Shown here in pieces: positions 54,183 through 62,373 of a stretch of DNA of 64,000 nt (positions within the stretch are counted from its first letter, which is position 1; every line of letters begins with the position of its first letter). The notes under the pieces were generated by a model, which saw only the letters and a list, made by a program, of their open reading frames with translations, did not search any database and was not told the origin of the DNA. Origin of the DNA: Microtetraspora glauca. Lineage in GTDB: Bacteria > Actinomycetota > Actinomycetes > Streptosporangiales > Streptosporangiaceae. The position numbers and the translations under genes were made by a program. The stretch lies in contig BBYL01000010.1 of assembly GCA_001570385.1 (NCBI GenBank), positions 434,001 through 498,000 of the forward strand. Reading direction: 5' to 3'.

Positions 54183-55292
54183 GTGCATCGGCGACTCTCA
54201 CTCGGCTTCGTCGGCGGCCTTGCCGCGACGAGCGCGGTCGCCATGGTCTCCTTTCCGGCGCCCGCGGCGCCCGCCTCCGCCGTGACCACGGCCGCCCTGC
54301 CGACGATGCTGAAGGGCGACGTCAGCTCGTACGCCCTGGCTGCGACGCAGGTCGACATGCGCAAGGTCGCGTCGTACTGGAGCCCGGACCGGCTCAAGCG
54401 GGCGAGCAGCTACGAGCCGAAGACCAAGCCGTCCCCCTCGACCACGGCCACGACGTCGGCCGCGGAGGTCGGGCGCGCGGCGGCCACCATCCCCGCGGCC
54501 TCCTCCCCCGCGACGGGCGCCCCGGCCTCGGACGCGCCACCGATGGTGGGGAAGGTCTTCTTCAAGGTCGACGACAAGGAGTACTGGTGCTCCGCCTCCG
54601 CGGTGCACTCCGGATACAAGAACCTCGTCGCGACCGCCGGGCACTGCGCCTACTCCCTCGCCAGGGACAAGCCCGTCGAGAACTGGATCTTCATTCCGTC
54701 GTACGCCAACGGCGACACGAGCGCCGGCATCTTCGTCGGGCACACGCTGTACATGCACCAGGACTTCCAGGGGCAGGGCGACTTCGATCGGGACTACGCG
54801 TTCGTCACCGTGTACCGCGGCTTCACCTGGCAGCCCTACACCGACGCGGGCAAGGTGAAGTACCGCTCGGCCGACGCGGGGCTCCTCGAGGACAGGGTCG
54901 GCGCCTTCCACTTCGCGTGGAACAAGGGCACCGGCCGGAGGGTCCAGGTCTTCGGCTATCCCGCGGGCGCCCACCCCGACGGAAGCCGGCCGTACACCGG
55001 CCAGGACGTCAAGACGTGCTCGAACACGACCGAGAAGAAGATGGCGAGCGCGCCCACCTGGCAGCTCGAGCACGGGGTACGGCTGGCCGGGTGCCAGTTC
55101 ACCTCCGGAGCCAGCGGCGGCCCCTGGGTCATCGGCTACGACAGCGTCAAGCGCACCGGCTGGATCAACGGAGTGACCAGCCTGACCTGGAACCTGAACG
55201 GGGACGGGCGGGTGGACGCGGTGTCCACGCCCTACTTCAACACGGTCACGCAGCGCGTCTACCTGCAGGCCACGCGCCAGTCCACCTCCTGA
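54183..55292 (+). CDS. Secreted trypsin-like serine protease, array member 1 (triad intact)
   Basis: This 369-residue protein has a signal peptide (ending near P-A-A-P-A-S-A), a propeptide-like region of about 100 residues rich in Ala, Ser, Thr and Pro, then a trypsin/V8-type fold. The catalytic residues are His in T-A-G-H-C, Asp in D-R-D-Y-A-F-V and Ser in S-G-A-S-G-G-P-W. It is the most typical enzyme of the array and lacks the large insert seen in members 3-6. GTG 54183 has AAGGAAGG upstream. It has neither the CRP-type box nor the hairpin leader of its neighbours. It should act outside the cell. Confidence 0.87.
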   Translation: MHRRLSLGFVGGLAATSAVAMVSFPAPAAPASAVTTAALPTMLKGDVSSYALAATQVDMRKVASYWSPDRLKRASSYEPKTKPSPSTTATTSAAEVGRAAATIPAASSPATGAPASDAPPMVGKVFFKVDDKEYWCSASAVHSGYKNLVATAGHCAYSLARDKPVENWIFIPSYANGDTSAGIFVGHTLYMHQDFQGQGDFDRDYAFVTVYRGFTWQPYTDAGKVKYRSADAGLLEDRVGAFHFAWNKGTGRRVQVFGYPAGAHPDGSRPYTGQDVKTCSNTTEKKMASAPTWQLEHGVRLAGCQFTSGASGGPWVIGYDSVKRTGWINGVTSLTWNLNGDGRVDAVSTPYFNTVTQRVYLQATRQSTS

Positions 55293-55480
55293 GCTCCGCC
55301 GGTTCCCAAGCCTGTCGACTCCTGAGCTCCGCCGACTCCTGGGCTCCGTGCGACCTCCGCGCGGGTTCCGGGCGGCTCGCGTCCGGGATTCCCCGACCTT
55401 TCCCTGAGCCTTTTCCCGGCGACACCGCCGGGAGCGCTCTTTCAGACGGCCGCACCCTCATTCCAGTGCCGTACGAACGG

Positions 55481-55496
55481 CATGATGTGCGTCACA
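55481..55496. promoter_or_regulatory. Degenerate CRP-type box upstream of array member 2
   Basis: CATGATGTGCGTCACA keeps the right half TCACA and the TGA core of the left half (8 of 10 positions). Its distance to the start codon (269 bp) matches the perfect boxes of members 3, 5 and 6. Confidence 0.5.
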
Positions 55497-55705
55497 CAAA
55501 CTCCGTTCACATTCCGTTCGGGAGGGCCGCAGGCACGGGCGACGACCCCACCAGCCTGCGGCTTCTCCATCTAAGATCCTTTAAATAGAACAAGAAGACA
55601 TTAATTCCCGAAAGCCGGCCGACCGCCTGCCGAAGGGCTCCATAAAAGCGCCCTTCTCCTTTTCTCCGACGCGCGGATATGTTCCTCACGACCTTTTCTG
55701 ACGCA

Positions 55706-55726
55706 TGAGGCGCGAGAGTCGCCTCA
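55706..55726 (+). promoter_or_regulatory. Conserved leader hairpin of array member 2
   Basis: TGAGGCG pairs with CGCCTCA. The stem is flanked by CTGACGCA before and ACGACAG after, as in members 5 and 6, but its base pairs are different, so the structure is kept while the sequence changes. TATGTT (55678-55683) lies 28 bp upstream and the ribosome site about 10 bp downstream. Confidence 0.7.
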
Positions 55727-55749
55727 CGACAGTGCGAGGAGAAACCCCC

Positions 55750-56841
55750 ATGAAGCGCATCCTTTCCCTGAGCGGGGCGGCCGTCGCCGCCACCGCGCTC
55801 CTCACCAGCGGGCTGGCCGGCACGGCGCAGGCGGGCACCACCGTCCACCACGACAAGCTCGTCAAGCCGACCGAGGCCCAGTCCGTCGCCCTCTACTGGC
55901 TGGGCGACTCGGGCGCCAACCTGAAGCGTTCGACCCAGTTCTCCGGCCCGTCCGGCAACCTCGACTCCGCCTCGGTCAAGAAGGTGGTGTCGACCGGCGG
56001 CGCCGCCGCGAGCACCGCGGCGGGCTCGATCTCAGCGACCTCGTCGTCCACCACGTCCACCTCGAAGAACATCAACCTGCCGAAGACCATCGGCAAGGTG
56101 TTCTTCCTCGACGGCGACGGCAAGCCGCGGTGGTGCTCGGCCACCTCGATCGTGTCCACGTACAAGAACCTCGTCGCGACCGCTGGGCACTGCGTCTACA
56201 ACACGGCCGCGAACACCGAGACCATGGACAAGTGGGTCTTCATCCCGGGTTACTACCAGGGCAAGGCCCCCTGGGGCCTGTATGTCGGGAAGACCGCGTA
56301 CACGCATTACGACTTCTCCGTGTACGAGGACTACGACCGCGACTACGCGTTCGTCACGGTCTACAACGGCGTCGAGTTGGACAGCACGGCCACGAAGACC
56401 GCCGGCGTCGCCAACACCGGTTACTCGCTGGGCTCGACCGTCGGCGCGCAGGGCTTCGCGTGGAACCAGAAGACCGGCACCGCGCACTTCGCCTTCGGCT
56501 ACCCGGCGTCGGCCCACCCTGACGGCAACAAGCCGTACACCGGGGTCACCGCCAAGTGGGCCTACGGCAAGACCAGCGGCAAGACGCCCGTCAGCAGCGC
56601 CCTCAAGATCGATGAGCAGATCACGCTGAAGGCGGCCTTCACCTGGGGCGCCGACGGCGGGCCGTGGCTGATCAAGTACAGCAACACCAAGCGGACCGGC
56701 TACATCGACGGCGTCACCAGCCTGGTGGTCGACTCCGACGACAACGACCGCTACGACACCCTGAGCTCGGCGTACTTCGACGGCGAGACCAAGAGCGTCT
56801 ACTCGGAGGCCGCGGCGAGCTGGTCGGGCAACGTCTTCTAA
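55750..56841 (+). CDS. Secreted trypsin-like protein, array member 2 (catalytic Ser replaced by Asp)
   Basis: This 363-residue protein has a signal peptide (K-R-I-L-S-L-S-G, cleavage near A-Q-A) and a Ser/Thr-rich linker. Its trypsin fold keeps His in T-A-G-H-C and Asp in D-R-D-Y-A-F-V. The serine position reads G-A-D-G-G-P-W: the codon at the catalytic site is GAC, so the nucleophile is Asp and normal hydrolysis is not expected. Everything around it is conserved, which argues against sequence decay. ATG 55750 has GAGGAG upstream. It may be a binding protein, decoy or regulator of the active paralogues. Confidence 0.85.
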   Translation: MKRILSLSGAAVAATALLTSGLAGTAQAGTTVHHDKLVKPTEAQSVALYWLGDSGANLKRSTQFSGPSGNLDSASVKKVVSTGGAAASTAAGSISATSSSTTSTSKNINLPKTIGKVFFLDGDGKPRWCSATSIVSTYKNLVATAGHCVYNTAANTETMDKWVFIPGYYQGKAPWGLYVGKTAYTHYDFSVYEDYDRDYAFVTVYNGVELDSTATKTAGVANTGYSLGSTVGAQGFAWNQKTGTAHFAFGYPASAHPDGNKPYTGVTAKWAYGKTSGKTPVSSALKIDEQITLKAAFTWGADGGPWLIKYSNTKRTGYIDGVTSLVVDSDDNDRYDTLSSAYFDGETKSVYSEAAASWSGNVF

Positions 56842-56918
56842 GACCCTCGCGCCTCACACCTCGGGGCCCGGTTTCCCGCCGGGCTCCGCCTTCCCTTCTC
56901 TCGAAGGCCCAGCTCTCT

Positions 56919-56948
56919 CGAAGGCCCAGCCGGACGGCTGGGCCTTCG
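56919..56948 (+). terminator. Terminator after array member 2
   Basis: CGAAGGCCCAGCC pairs with GGCTGGGCCTTCG (13 bp, short loop). A partial copy of the left arm just upstream suggests local duplication. Confidence 0.75.
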
Positions 56949-57004
56949 TCGCATTTCGGGATGGATTAGACGTGATCATTGGCAAATCGGTGCCATGGGA
57001 TTTA

Positions 57005-57020
57005 TGTGAGTTACATCACA
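57005..57020. promoter_or_regulatory. Perfect CRP-type box upstream of array member 3
   Basis: TGTGAGTTACATCACA matches TGTGA-N6-TCACA exactly, 268 bp before the start codon and about 190 bp before the core promoter. Confidence 0.78.
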
Positions 57021-57233
57021 TCAGCTAGCCCGGCGATCTTCGCGGTCGGGTGCGACACCACCGGCCGTCGCCGCCCGGTCACCTGCGCATACATCACGAA
57101 ATGATCTCGAAGATGACACCAACTGTGGAAAATCACGAAATAGTCACGGCGTCTCGACGCGAGAAAGCAGCGCCGACAAGGCCCTGGACCGCAAGATCTC
57201 GCATGTAGTGTTTTGACCATCCCTTTACTGACA

Positions 57234-57254
57234 GATGGGACGTTCGCGTCTATC
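57234..57254 (+). promoter_or_regulatory. Conserved leader hairpin of array member 3
   Basis: GACG-TTCG-CGTC forms a UUCG-capped stem extended by G-T and GAT/ATC pairs. It is framed by ACTGACAG and CGACAG as in the other leaders and lies 28 bp after the -10-like TAGTGT. Confidence 0.65.
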
Positions 57255-57272
57255 GACAGCGCAAGGAGCTCC

Positions 57273-58445
57273 ATGAACACCCGAGTCAAGCGCCTGGTCC
57301 TCCCTCTCGGGGGTCTCGCTGCCGCCGGTCTGATCGGCAGCACGCTCGTGGCACCCGCGCAGGCCGCTGGTGACACGGCTACCGACCCGCTGGCCGCAAG
57401 CGGAATCGCCGCCAAGAACGTCGTCGCCTTCTGGCTGAACCAGAAGGCGGCCAACCTGGTCAACGCGTCGCCGTACGAGACGCAGATCGTGGCGAAGCAC
57501 ATCTCCAAGGGCGGGCCTTCCCCCGACAGCAAGCCGGGCACCGTCGCGCCGACCGGCAACGGCGGCTCCGGCAGGTCCAAGAACGTGAACCTGCCCAAGA
57601 CGACCGGCAAGGTCTTCTTCACCGGCTCCGACGGCAGGCCCCACTGGTGCACCGCCACGTCGCTCCAGGCGAAGTACCGCAACTTGGTCGCCACGGCCGG
57701 CCACTGCGTGTACGACACGGAGTCGAACAAGGCCACCCTCGACCGCTGGGTGTTCATCCCCGGCTACTACCAGGGCAAGGCGCCGTGGGGCATCTACGTC
57801 GGCAAGCAGGCGTTCACGCACTACGACTTCGACGTGTACGAGGACGGTGACCGCGATTACGCGTTCGTCACCGTCTACAACGGCATCAAGGCCGGCTCGG
57901 GCACCAGCTGGTTCGACGCCGCGGAGTGGAACTGGCAGGAGGTCAACAAGGCCACCTACGACAAGTACAGCCAGTACATCCGCAAGTCGAAGGGCGGCAA
58001 GTACTACGTCGTCAAGTTCACCGACGTCGGCCGCCTCGGCGAGAACGTCGGCGGGCAGGGCCTGGCCTACAACCAGAAGCTCGGCAAGTACGTCTACGTC
58101 TTCGGCTACCCGAGCGGCTCGCACCCGGACGGCAACTACGCCTTCTCCGGCAAGACCCTCAAGTGGAGCTACGGCAAGACCTTCGCCGCCAAGGCCCCCT
58201 CGGTGAAGGCCGAGGAACTGGTCGGCGTGAAGTCCTCCTTCACCGGCGAGGGCTCCTCCGGTTCGTCCTGGCTGCTCAACTACAGCAACGCCCGCCGCAT
58301 CGGCTACCTGAACGGCGTCACCAGCGGCGTCGCGGACACCGACGGCAACAACCGGATCGACACCAGCGTCTCGCCGTACTTCGACGGCGAGCTGTACGGC
58401 ATCTACAAGGCCGCGGCGAACGTCTGGTCCGGCAGCATCGCGTAA
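57273..58445 (+). CDS. Secreted trypsin-like protein, array member 3 (triad intact, GGP changed)
   Basis: This 390-residue protein has a signal peptide (cleavage near A-Q-A-A-G). An N-terminal pro-region shared by members 3-6 contains A-K-H-I-S-K-G-G-P and S-K-N-V-N-L-P-K-T-T-G-K-V-F-F. His is in T-A-G-H-C and Asp in D-R-D-Y-A-F-V. The nucleophile Ser remains in G-S-S-G-S-S-W, but the usual G-G-P after it is G-S-S, which alters the oxyanion surroundings. An insert of about 45 residues (rich in Trp, Tyr, Lys) follows the Asp block. The C-terminus carries D-T-D-G-N-N-R and ends W-S-G-S-I-A. ATG 57273 follows AAGGAG. Confidence 0.85.
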   Translation: MNTRVKRLVLPLGGLAAAGLIGSTLVAPAQAAGDTATDPLAASGIAAKNVVAFWLNQKAANLVNASPYETQIVAKHISKGGPSPDSKPGTVAPTGNGGSGRSKNVNLPKTTGKVFFTGSDGRPHWCTATSLQAKYRNLVATAGHCVYDTESNKATLDRWVFIPGYYQGKAPWGIYVGKQAFTHYDFDVYEDGDRDYAFVTVYNGIKAGSGTSWFDAAEWNWQEVNKATYDKYSQYIRKSKGGKYYVVKFTDVGRLGENVGGQGLAYNQKLGKYVYVFGYPSGSHPDGNYAFSGKTLKWSYGKTFAAKAPSVKAEELVGVKSSFTGEGSSGSSWLLNYSNARRIGYLNGVTSGVADTDGNNRIDTSVSPYFDGELYGIYKAAANVWSGSIA

Positions 58446-58694
58446 CACCTGAACAAGGGAAGGGCCCGGCTCGATGAGCTGGGCCCTTTCGCGTGCGCAC
58501 AGCGTCCGCGCGAGGAGGAAGGGGCGGCGCGTGCGGCGCGCCTTGCCGTAAATGACGCCATATGCCATGAAAGGTGCAGCGAGCTAGAAAAGGGTGAATA
58601 CCGGCGACCTGGGAGGAAAGCCCCCTGCAAGCGGCCTGAAAGCAGGAGCGCCTACTTTCACCGGGCACCCTCTCCAGACTCAAGGAGTTCTTCC
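58446..58694. other. Intergenic region between array members 3 and 4
   Basis: A terminator is at 58460-58488. Upstream of member 4 there is neither a CRP-type box nor the covarying hairpin. A different stem (CCTGC, 58624-58628, with GCAGG, 58642-58646) precedes the ribosome site. Member 4 is therefore controlled differently. Confidence 0.5.
58460..58488 (+). terminator. Terminator after array member 3
   Basis: AAGGGCCCGGCTC pairs with GAGCTGGGCCCTT (one wobble) over a short loop, 14 bp after the stop codon. The same hairpin recurs after members 4 and 5. Confidence 0.78.
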
Positions 58695-59906
58695 ATGAGG
58701 TCCCGAATCACCCTCCTCGCCCTCCCCTGCGTCGCCGGCCTCCTCGGAGCGGCGCTGGCCGCCCCGGCCCCCGCGTCCGCAGCCCCCGACACCGCCTCCG
58801 ACCCCCTCGCCGGCAGCGGCATCGCCGCCTGGAACGTGGCCGCGTTCTGGTACGCGCAGCACAAGGCCAACCTGATCGGCGCCACGCCGTACGACGTGGA
58901 GACCCAGGTGGTCGCCAAGCACGTCTCCAAGGGCGGCCCCGCCGCCGACGGCAAGCCGGGCACCGTCGCACCGACCGGCAACGGCGGATCCGGCACGTCG
59001 AAGAACGTGAACCTGCCCAAGACCACGGGCAAGGTGTTCTTCCTCGGCGCTGACGGCAAGCCGCACTGGTGCTCCGCCACGTCGCTCCAGGCGAAGTACC
59101 GCAACCTGGTCGCCACGGCCGGCCACTGCGTCTACGACACCGAATCCAACAAGGCCACGCTGAAGTACTGGATCTTCGTGCCCGGCTACTACCAGGGCAA
59201 GACGCCGTGGGGCGTCTACGTCGGCAAGCAGGCTTTCACGCACTACGACTTCGACGTGTACGAGGATTTCGACCGCGACTACGCCTTCGTCACCGTCTAC
59301 AACGGCCTCAAGGGCACCCAGAACGGCGACGCGATCTACGGCGACTGGAAGAAGGTCTCCAAGGCGGAGTACCTGAAGTACCGCGACTACGGCACCTACA
59401 CCCCCGCGATCAACCAGTTCACGAAGTTCCTGCCGCACGGCGCCGGGACGGCGGACGACGAGTACTTCATCTGGAAGTTCGTCGACGCCGGGCGTCTCGG
59501 TGACAACGTCGGCGGCCAGGGCCTCGCGTACAACCAGAAGAAGGGGAAGAAGGTCTACGTCTTCGGCTACCCGAGCGGGTCGCACCCGGACGGCAACCAC
59601 GCCTACACCGGCAAGACCCTCAAGTGGAGCTACGGGGCGACCTTCGGGGCGACGGCGTCCGACCTCAAGGCCGAGGAGCTGATCGGCGTCAAGTCCTCCT
59701 TCACCGGTGAGGGCGCGTCCGGCTCCGCCTGGCTGTACCAGTACAGCAACACCCGCCGACTGGGCTACCTCAACGGCCTCACGATGGCGGTGTCGGACAC
59801 GGACGGCAACAACCGGATCGACACCAGCCTGTCGGCGTACTTCGACGGCGAGCTCTACGACATCTACAAGCACGCCGCCAACCTCTGGTCCGGCAGCATC
59901 GCGTAA
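58695..59906 (+). CDS. Secreted trypsin-like protein, array member 4 (triad intact)
   Basis: This 403-residue protein has a signal peptide (L-L-A-L-P-C-V-A-G-L-L, cleavage near A-S-A-A) and the same pro-region as member 3. The triad is complete: His in T-A-G-H-C, Asp in D-R-D-Y-A-F-V and Ser in G-A-S-G-S-A-W. The insert after the Asp block is longer (about 60 residues, from K-G-T-Q-N-G-D to F-I-W-K-F-V-D-A-G). ATG 58695 has AAGGAG upstream. It lacks the CRP-type box and covarying hairpin found before members 3, 5 and 6. Confidence 0.85.
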   Translation: MRSRITLLALPCVAGLLGAALAAPAPASAAPDTASDPLAGSGIAAWNVAAFWYAQHKANLIGATPYDVETQVVAKHVSKGGPAADGKPGTVAPTGNGGSGTSKNVNLPKTTGKVFFLGADGKPHWCSATSLQAKYRNLVATAGHCVYDTESNKATLKYWIFVPGYYQGKTPWGVYVGKQAFTHYDFDVYEDFDRDYAFVTVYNGLKGTQNGDAIYGDWKKVSKAEYLKYRDYGTYTPAINQFTKFLPHGAGTADDEYFIWKFVDAGRLGDNVGGQGLAYNQKKGKKVYVFGYPSGSHPDGNHAYTGKTLKWSYGATFGATASDLKAEELIGVKSSFTGEGASGSAWLYQYSNTRRLGYLNGLTMAVSDTDGNNRIDTSLSAYFDGELYDIYKHAANLWSGSIA

Positions 59907-59918
59907 CACCTGAACGAG

Positions 59919-59955
59919 AGAAGGGCCCGGCTCGATGAGCCGGGCCCTTTTCTCA
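59919..59955 (+). terminator. Terminator after array member 4
   Basis: GAAGGGCCCGGCTC pairs with GAGCCGGGCCCTTTTC over a three-base loop, followed by a T-rich run. Confidence 0.8.
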
Positions 59956-60186
59956 TCATTTTTAAAGATCTCGCGGTAAACCTCACCCGATCGATAAACG
60001 TCAGTGCCCGATTTGGGGGGACTTTGTCGCATATGGGACTGAGGGGAGCCTGGCAAACCTGAACGTCAGCTCCATGACACCGCCAGGTCAGGATGATCAA
60101 CAGAATCCGCAGGTCAGCGGGTTGACGGTGGGTCACGCGGCTCACCTGGAACGGCAACGACGGGGCCCACCCCTGAACACACCCTG

Positions 60187-60202
60187 TGTGATTTATGTCA
60201 CA
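60187..60202. promoter_or_regulatory. Perfect CRP-type box upstream of array member 5
   Basis: TGTGATTTATGTCACA matches TGTGA-N6-TCACA exactly, 280 bp before the start codon of member 5. Confidence 0.78.
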
Positions 60203-60424
60203 TCTGCGGACATGACTGAGGGTGTGAAAAAAGAAGACACGGCGCGACAAGAAGGGGCGCACGATCATCTAGCTGCGACGATGCCGACCCTCGGACCGGG
60301 CCGCGGAAATCGTCGCACAGCAAGATCATCTAGTCGGTCCGTGTTGCCGCGAAATAGGCCACTTATTCCGTTCTTAGGGTGACCCGGCCGACTGTATGGT
60401 GCGTCTCATCCCTTTACTGACGCA

Positions 60425-60445
60425 TGGGACGCAAGATGCGTTCCA
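60425..60445 (+). promoter_or_regulatory. Conserved leader hairpin of array member 5
   Basis: GGGACGC (60426-60432) pairs with GCGTTCC (60438-60444), with one G-U pair where member 6 has G-C, plus an outer T-A pair. It is flanked by CTGACGCA and ACGACAG and lies 30 bp after the -10-like TATGGT. Confidence 0.72.
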
Positions 60446-60466
60446 CGACAGCCCAAGGAGTTTCCC

Positions 60467-61726
60467 TTGAAGCGCACTCTCGCCTTCGGTGGCCTCGTCG
60501 CCACCGCCGGCCTCCTGGCCGCCGGCCTCTCCGCCCCGGCCCAGGCCTCCGGTGACGTCGCCAGCAAGCCGCTGGCCGCCACCGGCATCAACGCCAAGAA
60601 CATCGCCGCGCTGTGGTTCGCGGAGAACGCCGCCAACCTGATCAACGCGACGCCGTACAACGTCGAGACCAAGGTCGTCGCCAAGCACGTCTCCAAGGGC
60701 GGGCCGGCGGCGGACAGCAAGCCGGGTGTCGTGCCGGCGATCGGCGACGAGAAGAAGGTCGTCGCCAAGTCGAAGAACGTCAACCTGCCCAAGACCACGG
60801 GCAAGGTGTTCTTCGCCGACGACTTCGTGTGGGAGAAGAACGAGCGGGGCCACCGGTTCCCCAAGGCCGTGAACCCGCACTGGTGCACCGCCACCTCGAT
60901 CCAGTCGACCTACAAGAACCTGGTCGCCACCGCGGGTAGCTGCGTCTACAACACGGACGACAACAAGGCCACCCTGGACAACTGGGTCTTCATCCCCGGC
61001 TACTACCAGGGCAAGATGCCGTGGGGCATCTACGTCGGCAAGCAGGCGTTCACGCACTACGACTACGACGTCTACGAGGACGCCGACCGCAACTACGCGT
61101 TCGTGACGGTCTACAACGGCCTGAAGATGCCGCACGACGGCTTCTCCGGCATCTGGGACCTGATCAAGGCCGGCAAGTGGGACGAGCTCAAGTCCTACGC
61201 CTGGTTCCAGGAGGTCGACAAGGCCACCTACATGGCGTACCACGACGAGGACGCCCTCCCGCACTACCCCAAGGACGGCAAGTACTACGTCTGGAAGTTC
61301 CAGGACGCGGGCGCCCTGGGTGCCAACGTCGGTGGGCAGGGTCTGGCCTACAACCAGAAGGTCGGCAAGCCGGTCTTCGTGTTCGGCTACCCGAGCGGCA
61401 AGCACCTCGACGGCAACCAGGCATACTCCGGCAAGACCCTCAAGTGGAGCTACGGCAAGACCTTCGCGGTCCAGGCCCCGGCCATCAAGGGCGAGGAGCT
61501 CGTCGGCACCAAGTCGTCGTTCACCGGTGAGGGCTCCATCGGTTCCTCCTGGCTGGTGAACTACAACAACGGCCGCCGTCTGGGCTACCTGAACGGTGTG
61601 ACCATCGGCGTCTCCGACACCGACGGCAACAACCGTTACGACACCAGCTTCTCGCCGTACTTCGACGGTGAGCTGTACGGCGTCTACTCCGCGGCCAAGA
61701 ACCTCTGGTCCGGCTCGATCGCCTAG
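60467..61726 (+). CDS. Secreted trypsin-fold pseudoprotease, array member 5 (all three catalytic residues lost)
   Basis: This 419-residue protein has a signal peptide (L-A-F-G-G-L-V-A-T-A-G-L-L, cleavage near A-Q-A-S). It aligns end to end with the active members, yet the His position is Ser (T-A-G-S-C), the Asp position is Asn (D-R-N-Y-A-F-V) and the Ser position is Ile (E-G-S-I-G-S-S-W). All three codons were read directly from the sequence. The frame is intact and the rest is conserved, so it is probably a functional non-enzyme. It has an extra segment (D-F-V-W-E-K-N-E-R-G) before H-W-C-T-A-T and a long insert. TTG 60467 follows AAGGAG. Confidence 0.86.
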   Translation: MKRTLAFGGLVATAGLLAAGLSAPAQASGDVASKPLAATGINAKNIAALWFAENAANLINATPYNVETKVVAKHVSKGGPAADSKPGVVPAIGDEKKVVAKSKNVNLPKTTGKVFFADDFVWEKNERGHRFPKAVNPHWCTATSIQSTYKNLVATAGSCVYNTDDNKATLDNWVFIPGYYQGKMPWGIYVGKQAFTHYDYDVYEDADRNYAFVTVYNGLKMPHDGFSGIWDLIKAGKWDELKSYAWFQEVDKATYMAYHDEDALPHYPKDGKYYVWKFQDAGALGANVGGQGLAYNQKVGKPVFVFGYPSGKHLDGNQAYSGKTLKWSYGKTFAVQAPAIKGEELVGTKSSFTGEGSIGSSWLVNYNNGRRLGYLNGVTIGVSDTDGNNRYDTSFSPYFDGELYGVYSAAKNLWSGSIA

Positions 61727-61821
61727 TCTCCGCTCGCGGAAACGACACGATCTCCCGAGGCAGGGGTCCAAACTCTGACTCGCTGAGGAAGGGGTCCAAA
61801 CCCTGACTCACCATGCTTCAT

Positions 61822-61855
61822 CGAAGGGCCCGGCTCTCCAGCCGGGCCCTTTCGC
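61822..61855 (+). terminator. Terminator after array member 5
   Basis: CGAAGGGCCCGGCT and AGCCGGGCCCTTTCG form a strong stem with a four-base loop, about 95 bp after the stop codon. Confidence 0.75.
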
Positions 61856-62084
61856 TTTTCTATGACCTTTTGGTGTGGCTCTCGAATGCCGGCCGACGGT
61901 CTGACCGACCCGGGGAAACGGTGTCAACCACAAGCGAGGTCCCGACCGGCCTATCTCGACCCTGCTCGCTTTTCTTCAAAATTTCCTGTCGCGCCGGTAA
62001 ACCGATATCGGCAGTGGAACGACGCTGCCGGATAACCGCCCCATCGGCCTGTTGGTATCGCCGGGACAATGGCGCCGATCATAG

Positions 62085-62100
62085 TGTGATCTACCTCACA
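62085..62100. promoter_or_regulatory. Perfect CRP-type box upstream of array member 6
   Basis: TGTGATCTACCTCACA matches TGTGA-N6-TCACA exactly, 289 bp before the start codon of member 6. Confidence 0.78.
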
Positions 62101-62330
62101 GAATAGGCTGGCAAGCGCCTGTCCATATGGCTCACACAGCCGGGAGGAAGGGCCATTCAAGGCAGCTAGCTGCGGAAATTCGATGTCCCGCGAGTTGACC
62201 GTGGGACGACAGCCGGACTTTCGCCGTGTAAGCCCTCAAGAAAGGTCGCTCGAAGGCCGAGTACGGCCCCTTATCTCTTTCTTAAAGACGATCATCTGCG
62301 CTATATTTCACGCATCCCTTTACTGACGCA

Positions 62331-62351
62331 TGGGACGCAAGAGGCGTCCCA
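62331..62351 (+). promoter_or_regulatory. Conserved leader hairpin of array member 6
   Basis: GGGACGC (62332-62338) pairs perfectly with GCGTCCC (62344-62350) over a five-base loop, with an outer T-A pair. It is flanked by CTGACGCA and ACGACAG, 29 bp after TATATT and just ahead of AAGGAG. Confidence 0.74.
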
Positions 62352-62373
62352 CGACAGACCAAGGAGTTCCCCC

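Larger units (their letters stand above)
55293..55749. other. Intergenic region between array members 1 and 2
   Basis: No gene is seen. There are imperfect direct repeats around CTCCTGAGCTCCGCCG (55288-55345), a degenerate CRP-type box (55481-55496), a -10-like TATGTT (55678-55683) and a leader hairpin (55706-55726) for member 2. Confidence 0.6.
56842..57272. other. Intergenic region between array members 2 and 3
   Basis: It contains a terminator (56919-56948), a perfect CRP-type box (57005-57020), a -10-like TAGTGT with extended TG (57204-57211) and a leader hairpin (57234-57254). No gene is seen. Confidence 0.6.
59907..60466. other. Intergenic region between array members 4 and 5
   Basis: This 560-bp stretch holds a terminator, a perfect CRP-type box at 60187-60202, two copies of GATCATCTAG (near 60263 and 60321), an extended -10-like TGTATGGT (60393-60400) and a leader hairpin at 60425-60445. 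Short open frames have no recognisable content. Confidence 0.6.
61727..62373. other. Intergenic region between array members 5 and 6
   Basis: This 647-bp gene-free stretch has two near-copies of GGGGTCCAAAC(T/C)CTGACTC (61766 and 61794), a terminator (61822-61855), a perfect CRP-type box (62085-62100), TATATT (62302-62307) and a leader hairpin (62331-62351). The middle part, about 62110-62280, shows no recognised element. Confidence 0.6.

Noticed and set aside
58560..58690. A riboswitch (such as a c-di-AMP element) before array member 4
   Set aside because: The GGGTGAAT-like word and small stems are suggestive, but the conserved core of known classes could not be matched.
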